From contig OZ023267.1 of NCBI GenBank assembly GCA_964006375.1, forward strand, positions 12,935,846 through 12,999,845: a stretch of DNA of 64,000 bases. The letters run 5' to 3'. Source of the DNA: Tillus elongatus. Taxonomy: Eukaryota; Arthropoda; Insecta; Coleoptera; Cleridae. The number at the start of each line of letters is the position of its first letter. Positions within the stretch are counted from its first letter, which is position 1. Both the position numbers and the translations under genes were made by a program. Shown here one piece after another: positions 53,845-64,000 of the stretch. Below the pieces are notes generated by a model, which was not told the origin of the DNA, made no database searches, and saw only the letters and a list, made by a program, of their open reading frames with translations.

Positions 53845-56113
53845 GTAGTCAACACTTCCTCTGCAGGCTCAATAAAGCTCATTTCTGCCCATGATCCTCC
53901 ACAAAAGAGAATTCTAGACGCCGACCTAGACCTCTTATCGATACCAACCAATTCATGGTAATTGCTGGCGATTTAAATTCCAAACACCCCAACTGGCATT
54001 CTCGTAATGCCAATACAAATGGGAATATCCTCCAATCATATGTCGACAACCATGGAAATGGCATGGTTGACGCTCCTCAAAGACCTACAAACTTCGGCAG
54101 TGCGGGTCGCGCCGACGTGCTCGACATAGTAATCATGTCAAACACCACCCTTCTCCATGAAATAACAACCCTAAACGACCTCTCGTCGGACCATAGTCCA
54201 GTCATATTGCAGCTCGGGTATGACAATGACGAACCCGACCTCCTAAGGAAAAAGCCACTGTGGCCAGTTTTCACAGATCATCTTAAAAACACCCTTGGCA
54301 ATATTCCGGTTATCCGCAGCATCCCCGAACTCGAGGGTGAAGTGGATAATCTACAGTCCAAAATCCAATGTTCTACCGAACATGCATCAAGGATGTACCC
54401 CGCCCCAAGCAATCTGCCGCCATTTCCTTCCAGTATCAGAGAAATGACACTCGAAAAGAACTGCGTACGTAGACTAGCTCAACGTACCAGAAATCCTACC
54501 GACAAACGAGATGCAAACAGACTGATCAAACAAGTGCGATCCGCCCTACAAGAACTCCGCAACAACCGTTGGCAGGAACGCCTGCAAACCCTGTCCGCCC
54601 AAAATTCCATCTGGAAAATGGCAAAAGCCCTTCGCTCCCAAAAACTTCCGATATCCCCCACTTCACGGCCGTAACGGTGTCGTATATGCGGATGCGGAGA
54701 AAGCAAGTGCATTCGCAGGTCATCTGGAGTTGCAATTCAGCCCGAATTATAACAGCGTTGATCTGTTGCACGTAGCAAGAACGCACCGCTGTCAGTAGTG
54801 CGCCTCGCGCCACCCCAGACGCAACTATCGAGCCCGCAACTTTCGAAGAAGTTTCCCAAATATTCAAATCATTAAAAAATAGGAAATCTCCGGGATACAA
54901 TGGAATCTCCAACGTAACCCTGAAAAACCTATTCCTAGTTACGATTATGAATGCCATGCTGCGATTTCAACATTTTCCTTCCATGTGGAAACTTGCCGAT
55001 ATTATCAACATCCCGAAACCCAGCAAAGATCCGCTGTTCCCTCAGAACTACAGGCCCATTAGCCTACCACCAGTCATCGGCAAAAGCGCCGATAAACTGA
55101 TTCAGAGAAAGCTAGCATCATTCACATTTGAAAATAATATCCTCCCAGACAAGCAGTTCGGTTTCAGACACCAGCACTCCACCACAAACCAAGTCCTTCG
55201 TGTCGTGGAAAACATCACCGAAGGATTTCATAAAAACAAGTCAACTGGTGCAATATTTCTTGACATTGTTCAAGCCTTCGATAGGGTTTGGCATGCGGGT
55301 CTCCTAAACAAACTTCTATCATTCAATTATCCTATTCCTCTGATTCTGCTAATCAGGTCATACCTGCAACAGAGGAAGTTCCAGGTCAAACATCTGGGAG
55401 CCAGATCTAGAACGTACTTAGCCACGGCTGATCTCCCGCAGGGTTATGCTATTTCTGCTGTACAATATATTTGTCGCAGACATTCCGACAGCGCCCCTAA
55501 ACGTGACATACGCGCTGTACGTAGACGACACTACCATCCTCAGCAGCTCCACTCAGCCGAGGATAATAACCGAATGACTTCAGACCGCCGTAGACGAGCT
55601 GCAAGGCTAGTATAGGAAATCTTATCTAGCCATAAACCCCGATAAATGTTCAGCAGTCCTATTTTCTAAGAGGAGACACACACCTCACGAACACGTATCA
55701 TTAGACAACCGTCTAATTCCCTGGCAAGATTCCGCCAAATACCTCGGGGTTTTCCTCGACAAACGCTTAACACGGCGCCTCCATGTCCAATACGCCCGAC
55801 GAAAAGCCTCGTTGTTAATCTCGAAGCTGTTTCCACTTCTAAATAGAAATTCCAAATTGTCCATGAACAATAAGTTGCTCATGTACAAAGTCATAATCCG
55901 GCCAGCGATGACCTATGCATCCCCTGCATGGGCCACCGCGGCCGCCACACACATCAAGACCCTTAAAATCACCCAGAATAAAATTCTGAGAATGGTTACC
56001 GGAGCGCCATGGTTTGTCAGAAACAGTCAGATTCACTCTGATCTGGAAATTCCTTCGATACTTGAGTTTGTAACTCAACTATCCACAATTCAGTTCGCAA
56101 AAGTGCAACTGTG
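53845..56113 (+). mobile_element. Jockey-clade non-LTR retrotransposon, broken
   Basis: AP-endonuclease part with AGDLNSKHPNWHSRNANTNG and LNDLSSDHSPVILQLG (53955-54674), a linker, then the reverse transcriptase (54947-55615): NYRPISLPPVIGK, QFGFRHQHSTTNQVLRVVEN, IFLDIVQAFDRVWHAGLLNK, ADLPQG. After a frameshift the catalytic motif reads YVDDT (near 55520), and KYLGVFLDKRL precedes the C-terminal part (55812-56114). The start is missing (first visible endonuclease part near 53845) and there is no 3' tail; homology stops near 56113. Its GC content is clearly above that of the surroundings. Confidence 0.88.
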
Positions 56114-56544
56114 AAAATGAGAGCTTTTTCGGTCAAAGCCTAACAACAATAGGAGAAAATCGGCTCGATGCTTCATCTTTCCTTTGTATTGCGGCAGATA
56201 TTCTACGTACAATAAATTTTGAAGACATTATTAAACACTTTCCATTTAAAAAGGCCGACAGGTTTTTAAATCCAAATGAAATAACTTTTTTTATTTCAAC
56301 GGTTGAGTTTACCAGGAGTCAATATCTGAGCTTAAGCACTCATCTGCTGACTACCGATACATTTCAGCAGTTGAAGACTGATGCACGCACTTTCTTTTTC
56401 AAGCACTGTTTTGTGACGTTAGTATGTCATTCCGCTTTGACAAATCGGCAACAGTTGAGTTCCAGCGGAAACTCAGTGGGTCTGGTGAACAAATACGTCG
56501 ACACAACTATTCAAATGTTGGAGCCCGGTGAATTCGGCGAATGA
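56074..56544 (+). CDS. Unidentified 156-codon open stretch without start codon
   Basis: The frame is open from 56074 to a TGA at 56542-56544. Its only Met is near the end (IQMLEPGEFGE), so it would be missed by start-codon searches. The sequence looks protein-like, not repeat-like: SSFLCIAADILRTINFEDII, KKADRFLNPNEITFFISTVE, TDTFQQLKTDARTFFFKHCF, NSVGLVNKYVDTTIQMLEPG. A possible splice acceptor, CTATCCACAATTCAG, lies at 56079-56093. The left part overlaps the last bases of the Jockey element in another frame. It could be a terminal exon of an unseen gene, a captured exon or a pseudogene. I do not recognise the family. Confidence 0.45.
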   Translation, partial: LNYPQFSSQKCNCENESFFGQSLTTIGENRLDASSFLCIAADILRTINFEDIIKHFPFKKADRFLNPNEITFFISTVEFTRSQYLSLSTHLLTTDTFQQLKTDARTFFFKHCFVTLVCHSALTNRQQLSSSGNSVGLVNKYVDTTIQMLEPGEFGE

Positions 56545-56639
56545 AGCACTTCGCTTTGCTGACCATTGTTTATTTCTCGAAATACATCATTTTTGAATAG
56601 TTATCATTGCTTATTTAATTGAATGACATTTATAGGGGC

Positions 56640-57470
56640 ACCAAAAACTTCCAGCGCTTAGGGCATCCGAAAGGCTTAAACCGACTCTGGTCGCAATAAG
56701 CCCTCCTAGTTCTTTGCTAAATTTACCAATATCGGTAATAACACTCCCACAAAGCACGTAAACATTTTCGCTTGTTCAACTTGTTGACCGTTGAGCTTTG
56801 TATTACTCATATGCCTACTTATCCTATCACTTCTATGCCTACTTATCTCCATTACCTTTTCGTCATTTTATTCTTTAGTTTAATTCTTCTCAACATAATA
56901 TCCAGAACACTATGAGCATCCTTTGAAGTTCCTTTCCAGCTTCTCCTATCAGCACTATGTCAGCTGTGTACCTTATTTTTGCTGTTTTTTCTTTGAGTCT
57001 ATTATTATTATTATTATATAAACAAATATGGCGAAGATGATCCATGCCCTACACCTTTCCTTGCGCCGCCGTAGCTGTGTTGGAAAGTCGAGTAAAACTT
57101 CCCAATTCGGACTCAGGGGACGACAGTTCGAGACTCACCGGCAGCGGATGAATTTTCAAATCACTTCTGTCGTTGACATCGAGCTTAAGGTGGAGGGTAG
57201 GTTAGCTTAGATGAGCAAAAAGGGCCAGCATTGGCATAATTGCCAGTAAGCATCTTACCTTTTTACACCTTTCCTTATTGTAGCTCAAATTTCATAACCG
57301 TGTATGGTACTTTGATTTTTGTATAGACTGAGAAGTGCCCATCTCTCCAATTCAATCCAGCTCTTTTCATTATATGAAACAATATTTTCCAATTGACATT
57401 CTCAAATGACTTTTGCAAGTTCATGTCTATTCAGTCTTCTTCTTCTAGTTCTTCTATTAATTTTTAATGT
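56640..57470 (-). pseudogene. RTE-like reverse transcriptase, decayed N-terminal and palm remnant
   Basis: On the minus strand, after correction for frameshifts, ENVNWKILFHIMKRAGLNWR (about 57320-57410) matches the AFDNVNW..L..I.K..GL.WRD stretch, and further left a degenerate tract near 56900-56960 and INGQQVEQ-like residues match the YADD-to-KYLG region. Many stops. It may be the other half of the element whose C-terminus is at 53380-53760, with the Jockey element between. Confidence 0.5.
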
Positions 57471-58559
57471 TTTCTTGCACTTTAACTGAACCGAGATACC
57501 AAAAATATACGTGGTCAAAGGTGGCTATGGATATTAAAATATTTTTTTGGGCCAGTATTTATTATTTACAAAGGTATCTATTTATTTATTATACATACGA
57601 TAACTTTGATAAATTACAATTATGTTCTTCCAAGTTGCACTACTTCCAAAACGAATCAAATAGCATAAAATATCTGACATTGTTATATATTTAGCCTTCA
57701 CCTTAGTACCTACGTGATCTAATTCGTGTGGTATATAAGCACAAGCTTAGCTTCTTTGAGTCAGACATTGTACAATTAATACCAATAAATAAATAAATCA
57801 ATAAATAAATAAAATGAATAAAAAACCGCTCAAATAGCAGCTGTGTTATGAACTGTAATATCTTATTAGATAAATCATTAACATGTTTTAATAGCCGTAG
57901 ATACTTATTTGCGTTGCAAATATGAAATGCGCAGTGGGGATACATATATTTGAAAACTCAGAGGCACAATCAAAAAGTTTTAGACTCTAAAAATACATAA
58001 GCAGCTTGTAAATTGTTAGTTTGAAATATGGAAAACTATAATAATTATTTTCAAAACTAACTTAGGAAAAAATGCAGTAAATAAAGCTTCATTTTATTGA
58101 AAACAACTGGTATAACCGGATCACTCACGGATATAGATATACAAATAATTGTATATTCGTAAGGGCATTTCGTTGTATTCTGATTTTGTATTCTTAAATA
58201 ATAAACAGTTAAGCAAACCAGTTCTCATAGAGAAACAAATCAAATTATGTCTATTATGTTATAACGTCTGCAAAAAACTAAGAAGAAACAATCTTGTCAT
58301 AGATATCTATTATTTATGAATAAACGGCTGACATTTGCCATAACCTCAAATTTAAGGTTAGAAGGTTAAGATATCGTGTACCATGGACCTTAACTTTGAA
58401 TATTATTATTTCCTATATTATATTAGCTAATTTTCATAGTTCTTAGTAACATACTTTTTCGTTCGTTATACAATAATACATTCTTAGGTACAGTATAGGA
58501 TACTGAACTGAGTGGTGTGTTTTGCTTTGTTTACTTTTTAAAGGTTTGCCGATTGAAAA
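57471..58559. other. Upstream region of POLR3C
   Basis: AT-rich, no TATA-like promoter that I can separate from background. The POLR3C promoter and 5' untranslated region should lie in the last few hundred bases. Short frames at 57467-57694 and 57703-57945 look accidental. Confidence 0.4.
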
Positions 58560-58706
58560 ATGTCTGGCTTGATTGGTAAAGTTATCCCATTAATTATCTC
58601 AGAAAGATTTGGACCAGTGGTAGAAAAAGTTGCGTCTTATTTACAAATTTATGGAACATCACCCTTGTTGCATATTAAAAAAAGTACAAATTTGCCACTA
58701 TCCAAG
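58560..58706 (+). CDS. POLR3C: POLR3C exon 1
   Basis: Starts at the ATG at 58560 and gives 49 codons ending in NLPLSK, phase 0. The donor is AAG|GTAAGC. I chose this ATG because the open frame begins with it and because the following residues align with the first winged-helix domain of RPC3. Confidence 0.92.
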
Positions 58707-58860
58707 GTAAGCATGTGTCTATTTCAACCCATTTTAATTTTAGTGAATTTTTATTTAAAAAAATTCACTAATAGAGAGGTATCGATGGTGAGACTTTGCA
58801 AAAAATTTTCAAATGAGCGCGATTTAGGACCCCTAGAACCCATATCCGGGGTCAGTTTCA

Positions 58861-58942
<82 letters not shown>

Positions 58943-59740
58943 CTGATAACTCAAAAAATAATTAACCGATTTCAATGAAACTCGGCAAGTGCCTTTCTTT
59001 TATTAATGGCTTGGATGAGTTCGTTAGGTAGGAAAATCGGACGGGTTTTTACGGGAAAATTGAGTTTTCTTTTAAACAAAATTTTTTCTCCGAAAATAAC
59101 AAAGCTGTTTTAATGAAATTTACTATATATGTTGCCTTGGGAGAGGACTTACTAAGTACCAAAATTCAACTTTCTCAGTTTATAGAAAATTAGGTTATTC
59201 AAATTTTAAATTTTCTTTTGAAAGAAACAATTTTTTTTCTCCAAAAATTACAGTTATTTTAATGAAATTTGGTGGATATCTTGTCCTAGGAAATACCTTA
59301 CTACCTACCAAAATTAAACTTTCGAAGATAATAGAAACCTGATTTAATCAAATTTTTATAGCTCACTGCAGTGTTAAAATCAATGGTATTTTCCGCACTA
59401 TTTTAAACACGTGGGTCGGGGACTGACCGAATTCATTCCCAGTTGCTATTGATCTACTCATATTCTCTGACTATGTTAGAAACGTGGTATCTACTTCATT
59501 CCAAGTCACTATTAACCGACTATTTATGAAATCAAATAAGTAAATTAAATCGATTGTCATAAAATATGTAGTGTAATAAGACTAAGGGAAAAAGTAATAA
59601 AACATATATAACTGTGCACATTTTGGTTATATTTAAGGGTGTGCGGCGCACACCTAGCTCACTAGGTGAAATCGCCACTGCTTGAGAGAGGTATTGTCAC
59701 AGCATAATATCTTATTAAAGTTCATTTGTAAATAGGTTTA

Positions 59741-59826
<86 letters not shown>

Positions 59827-62800
59827 ATCTCATAACTCAAAAAATAATTAACCGATTTCGATGAAACTTGGCAAGTGCCTTTCTTTTATTAATGGCTTGG
59901 ATGAGTTCGTTATCCAGAAAAATCGGACGGGGTTTCCCGGAAAAAATTTGAGTTTTCTTTCGAAAAAATTTTTTTTCTCCGAAAGTTACAAAGCTGTTTT
60001 AATGAAATTTACTATATATGTTGCCTCAGCAGAGATCTTATTACGTACCAAAATTCAACTTTCTAGTTAGAGAAAATTGAGTTATTCAAATTTTAAATTT
60101 TCTTTCGAAAAAAAATTTTTTCTCCGAAAATTACAAAGTTATTTTAATGAAATTTTGTGGATATCTTGCTTTAGGAAAGACCTTACTACGTATTAAAATT
60201 AAACTCTCTAAGTTGATAGAAAGGTGAGTTATTTAAATTTGAAGCATTTAATAAAAATTCAGTACCATAACGCACTTGCTGCGTCCCGAGTTTTTTATAA
60301 GTAGGGCAGTTTTTTAATAGCAACTAAGGACGTCTTGTGACAGTTAATTTAACTTAGTTTTGCTTTAGATTTTTCATATTTTTTTGATGGTAATGGAGTA
60401 ACTACGTAATTGAATCATTTTGTACTGGATTCCTTTGACATATCTGCTACATCTTACTACTCACTAGAAATATTTCCTATTTAAACATAACATTTATTTA
60501 TGCTCAGGAATTCTTGTATATTTCTGTTGTTAACTAATACTTTTTATTAAGTACACTTGTTTCCTTGAATATATAGTAAAAACTGCACATGGTGCTTCAG
60601 TTTATTAATAAACTATTCCTTTGCTGCAACCATAAGTGCTTTTACGAAGGAAAACATTCATTCAACTGAATTTTTTCTCATAAACACTCAACGAAAATTA
60701 TCAATTTCCTATTTTTTTTACTGTCAAAATCAACTCAAAATCACTTCTGTTTTTACCAAAAATTACATCAACTTTTCTATATATATTTACAGTAAATTCT
60801 TACAATTATTATAATTAAAATGGGTAATGTTGTCTTGCCACTTGAAAAATATATCTTGTATAAAATTAATTGTACAAAATATGTACAACTATGTTTTCTA
60901 GAACAAAAACTATGTTAATTGCTCTTTGTTATTATTATATATACTATTTTTTAGGTGAAAGAATCTCTGTGTGTACTTATAAAGTATCGTCTAGCCAAAT
61001 TCCAACCCAACAAAAATGAGAACATAGCAAATTATACCTTAGATCCTGATATGGTTTTACTCATGTTGCGATATCCAAAATATATCAACATAATCAAGAA
61101 AAAGTTCGGAGATGAAGCAGAGATGATAATTGAAGAAGTGCTGCAGAGAAGCTATTGGACAGCTTCAGAACTGATACTGAAAATTTTCGATAGACTCAAC
61201 AAAAGTGAAAAGTCCATAACTCTCTCGCAAGTAAAAGAGAAGTTTATTTCTTTGATAGTGGCCAAGTATCTGATTAGAATGCCTTATGGAGACGTTGAAA
61301 AACCTGTACCTACATTGAAACTCGAAGACAAGGAAATGTTTGTGCCCCCACAGATCGATCTTAAGTTATTGATGCAAGCAAAAAATGGTGAAATTCCACC
61401 AGATGAGCTTTCAGATTCTGGTGTATTTTGGACTACAAATTTTGATAGGTTTCATCAAGATATGCGGGATAAAATTTTAGTTAATGCTTTAACAAATAGG
61501 TTAGATGACAATGCTGGTGAATTAATGAAAATTTTGTTGCAACAAATGTATATACGGACTGAACCATGGGCGGACACATCCAATCCTATTCCAGTTGTTG
61601 AAATTAAGAATATAGTAAGGAAGCAAAAGAGTCACCCACTGTTGAATGCGTTTTTCGATCAGTATATATCAATATTAAGTAAGTTGCAAGCTAAGCGCCA
61701 AAACTTCCTGTCTTGACTATGAAAGAAATGGCGTAGGCTCACTATTAAATTTAATTTTTGAATATGCTACCCCCCCCCTAACATCAATGCACTTATTACA
61801 TAGTTTCAGCAACAAAACATTTTTTCGGCTTGTCCTCAAAATGTGCCCAAATTGCAGCTTTCACCTCTTCGTCGTCACTGAAATGGCGCCCACAAAGGTC
61901 CTTTTTCAAGTTGCATATTTTCACATTTGCACATTTTCATCTGTTGCGTATACCGGTCACCTTCTGACAACATTTTTGTCCAGCTCTTGACTACCTTTCT
62001 GAAAAAACCGACCATATGATTTCTGAATATCCTTCCTGCGAGGTCACTATTCTTGGCGACTTCAATGTCCATAATAAGGAATGGTTAGGATCTTCAAAAA
62101 CTGATCCACAAGGGAGAGCAGCGGAGGCTTTCTCAATCAGCAATTCTTTAGCCAATATGGTTCAGCAACCTACTCACTTTCCTCACATCCCAACACACAG
62201 CTCAAATCCCTTGGATCTCCTTCTTACTACAAAACCTGAATGCTATAAGACATCAGTTACTGCTTCCTGTACAATGCAACCCGAGGTCACACAGTTATCA
62301 CACCCACGTATCGTTTGGCACTACAACTCCACAAACTGGGACGAAATGCGGGATTACTTTTTCTCATTTCCATGGGCGTCTGTCTGCTTCTCTCATCCTG
62401 ATCCCCCTGATATCTCACAAAACGTCACCAAAATAATCCAAGCTGGTCTGGAATTATTTATTCCACGTACACAGAAAACCTCTTCAGCTACTCGAAAGCC
62501 CTGGTTTTCTAAACCATGTGACAAGGCCAGACTTGAAAAGGTCAAAGCTCACAAAACACTTCTACACAATCCCAGTCAAGAAAACTGTCAACACTCAAAA
62601 GCACTGGTTCTCTAAATCCTGTGACAAGACCAGGCTTGTATAGGTCAAAGCTCACAAAACACTTCTACACAATCTCAGTCAAGCATGTAACGATCCAAGA
62701 AACCGGTGTGTCTGCATTCTTTATGAGGCAAAAAACTCGATTAATAACCACATCAAAAACAAAGTTCTCTCAAGCTCCAACGGCAGCAAACCCTTCTGGA

Positions 62801-63760
62801 CTCTTGCTAAATCTATTGGGAATAATTTCTGCAAGAGCACGTTCCCACCTCTTGTTTCAGGGGATGAAATAGTTTCTACCGCCCTGGGCAAGGCTGAACT
62901 TTTTGCCTCGTTGTTCGCCTGCAATTCTACTCTCAACCCACCTCCAAATGTTCAACCACCAATGTCGCACATAAAATGACGGATATCATTTTCAAAACTA
63001 AAAAGGTACTAAATATGCTCCCTTCTCTTAATACCAGGAAAGTCTCTGGCTTTGACGAGATCCCAGCAATTGTTCTCAAAAAATGTGCACCAGAACTTGC
63101 TTAAGTTAATATAAAATTGAGTTATTCAAATTTCAAGCATTTATTAAAAATTCACTTGCTGCGTCCCGAAATGTTTTATACTATTTATATATTTAAATTG
63201 ATTATACAAAGTACATGTCAAGAAAGCTGATGTATTACCATTTTTCAGAAGAAGACACCAACAATATTATAGTGGAAGCTAGCATAGCTGGTGGAGGCTC
63301 ACTGGAAATTAGGCTGAAAGAAGCTTTTACACAGTTTGTATGGGAAACAGTGGAACAAGTGATTCTTGAAAAATTCGACATGAAAGCAGCTCGCATATTT
63401 AGACTTGTCAAATTGAAACCGAATATCCAGACACACGAAATACAAGAACAAGCCATGATTTTAGCCAAAGAAGCAAAGCAGCTTACCTATAAACTGGTAG
63501 AAGAGCATTTTTTGCAGGTGCAGGAGTTGAACAAAGCTCCTGCATCTGGTCCTAATAAATCTTTTCTTTATTTTTATGTAAAACTAGAACCGATTGCTCG
63601 TATGCTGCTTGATCTGTGTTACAAAACTCTGTTTAATATGATGACGAGGCGGAGCCACGAAAGAGATGTGAACAAACGTATAATTGATAAAAAACAAAGA
63701 GTTGATACAATAGCCATGGGAATGAGAGAGCAGGGTGCAGACGAAGAGCAACTAGCAGAT
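58560..63760 (+). CDS. POLR3C: RNA polymerase III subunit RPC3 (exons 58560-58706, 60955-61678, 63249-63760; 3' end outside window)
   Basis: RPC3 (RPC62) is a nuclear subunit of RNA polymerase III. With RPC6 and RPC7 it forms the peripheral trimer that helps open promoters of tRNA, 5S and other small RNA genes. Exons join in frame to 461 codons; the human protein has 534, so about 70 residues lie beyond the window. Recognisable stretches are FGPVVEKVASYLQIYG near the start, VKESLCVLIKYRLAKFQ, VLLMLRYPKYI, HPLLNAFFDQYISIL, FDMKAARIFRLVKLK and QAMILAKEAKQLTYKLVEEH. The family folds into tandem winged-helix domains followed by a coiled coil. No in-frame stop or frameshift is visible, so the gene looks functional. 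Introns 1 and 2 carry family A and retrotransposon insertions. Confidence 0.93.
58737..59345 (+). mobile_element. Family A element in POLR3C intron 1, 3' end missing
   Basis: 5' palindrome (about 58739-58773) starting only about 30 bp after the exon 1 donor, leader, (TA)n 58866-58936 and most of the short interior; the copy fades near 59345 before the hairpin. Same orientation as the gene. Confidence 0.85.
59346..59699. other. POLR3C intron 1, sequence between two A copies
   Basis: No gene or repeat recognised. Confidence 0.4.
59700..60295 (+). mobile_element. Second family A element in POLR3C intron 1, 5' end missing
   Basis: (TA)n 59743-59824, complete short interior and intact 3' hairpin (near 60268-60282) followed by CCCGAG and a T run. 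No leader before the TA tract. Same orientation as the gene. Confidence 0.86.
60296..60954. other. POLR3C intron 1, right part
   Basis: AT-rich intron sequence ending in a polypyrimidine-like stretch, TATACTATTTTTTAG, before exon 2. Confidence 0.6.
60955..61678 (+). CDS. POLR3C: POLR3C exon 2
   Basis: Acceptor TTTTTTAG|GTGAAA, donor TTAA|GTAAGT, 724 bp, ending in phase 1. Encodes the bulk of the first winged-helix domains, including TLDPDMVLLMLRYPKYI and the segment up to FFDQYISIL. The open frame runs 13 codons into the intron before a stop, which is not part of the protein. Confidence 0.92.
61785..61895 (-). pseudogene. Possible mariner transposase fragment in intron 2
   Basis: On the minus strand FSDDEEVKAAIWAHFEDKPK, then KCFVAETM, resembles the C-terminal end of mariner/SETMAR transposases. 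Only about 35 codons; weak. Confidence 0.35.
61965..63105 (+). mobile_element. CR1/jockey-group retrotransposon copy 7 in POLR3C intron 2, endonuclease part
   Basis: Contains the second half of the AP-endonuclease (62016-62615): EVTILGDFNVHNKEWLGSSK and NPLDLLLTTKPECYKTSV, then the linker, part of which is duplicated (about 62500-62590 and 62600-62690). It reaches the first part of the reverse transcriptase (ILKKCAPELA) and stops at 63105. Endonuclease motifs GDFN are intact but the polymerase is absent. Confidence 0.88.
63106..63172 (+). mobile_element. Family A 3' end fragment just upstream of POLR3C exon 3
   Basis: AAAATTGAGTTATTCAAATT to TTCACTTGCTGCGTCCCGAA. The hairpin is damaged: part of ACCATAACG is missing. 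It joins the retrotransposon fragment on the left without a gap. Confidence 0.75.
63249..63760 (+). CDS. POLR3C: POLR3C exon 3
   Basis: Acceptor CATTTTTCAG|AAGAAG, donor CAGAT|GTAAGT, 512 bp. The acceptor was chosen because it alone restores the frame with exon 2 (A + AA gives Lys) and aligns as QYISIL-KEDTNN with the family. The exon encodes FDMKAARIFRLVKLK and the start of the C-terminal helical part, ending EEQLAD, phase 0. Confidence 0.9.
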
Positions 63761-64000
63761 GTAAGTATTTTATTAGAGTTGTATTCATTTATAGTCATAT
63801 GCGTGTTCTTTCTCATAATTAGTATAATTTTGGTGCATTCACATGCTCTGCCCGCTAAGCCACCGAGGCAGCAAATATTTATATTAAAATGTAATAGTAT
63901 AATCAATGATAATAACAATAATAACTTGACTTAGCTTGGAGCTATCTTCTTTTTTTACAACAATATACATACATTTGTTTCAAACTGTTTTGGCTTTTGG
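63761..64000. other. POLR3C intron 3, start
   Basis: AT-rich intron beginning GTAAGTATT; a run of AATAAC-like triplets near 63905-63923. The open frame from exon 3 continues 50-odd codons into it without meaning. Confidence 0.7.

Noticed and set aside
63215..63248. ATG at 63215 as start of a separate protein (frame 63215-63934)
   Set aside because: The frame happens to be open through the end of intron 2. The splice acceptor at 63248 and phase matching with exon 2 show that coding starts at 63249.

Overview
This is nuclear DNA from an animal, most likely an insect. The evidence is one spliced eukaryotic gene, strong AT richness, and a mix of mobile elements typical of arthropods: CR1/jockey-group, Jockey, RTE-like and R2/R4-like non-LTR retrotransposons and an irritans-type mariner. 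I cannot name the species; a beetle would fit but is a guess.

The only recognisable host gene is at the right end. POLR3C (RNA polymerase III subunit RPC3) lies on the + strand from 58560 and runs off the window. Three exons are visible (58560-58706, 60955-61678, 63249-63760; 461 codons) and the last part of the protein is missing. Its introns are full of mobile elements. A second possible host-derived coding piece is an unidentified 156-codon open stretch at 56074-56544.

Most of the rest is transposon. The dominant repeat, which I call family A, recurs about 20 times. It has a palindromic 5' end (TTAGTGAATTTT...AAATTCACTAA), a constant leader, a (TA)n microsatellite of about 60-200 bp in 13 copies, a variable interior, and a 3' end with the hairpin ACGCACTTGCTGCGT followed by a T run. 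This layout resembles non-autonomous Helitron/Helentron elements of the DINE-1/HINE type, though no Rep-helicase gene is present to prove it. Three interiors occur: short, long (about 1.3 kb), and 'Y', which carries a tRNA-like segment.

Left to right: 1-3650 holds several tandem arrays. 3650-6760 is a Y element interrupted by a composite A insertion that carries a DUF4817-like coding fragment. 8380-9105 is an A copy. 10300-12000 holds a palindromic MITE and an RTE-like reverse transcriptase. 12680-28330 has five copies of one CR1/jockey-group retrotransposon mixed with A pieces and a MITE. 28700-41000 has long A and Y copies, a mariner nested in one of them, and an almost perfect 3.5 kb tandem duplication with its breakpoint inside the mariner. 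41900-44000 holds a large TTA microsatellite and a decayed retrotransposon with a restriction-like endonuclease. 44600-46770 contains a duplicated piece of POLR3C (3' end of intron 2 plus part of exon 3) wedged between long A copies. 47660-52850 has more A, CR1 and Y copies. 53380-57470 is a decayed RTE-like element with a Jockey element between its parts. 57470-64000 is POLR3C.

The most interesting pattern is that family A is repeatedly associated with foreign pieces: a tRNA-Arg-like sequence, a DUF4817-like fragment and POLR3C exon 3. This is what a gene-capturing rolling-circle element would leave behind.
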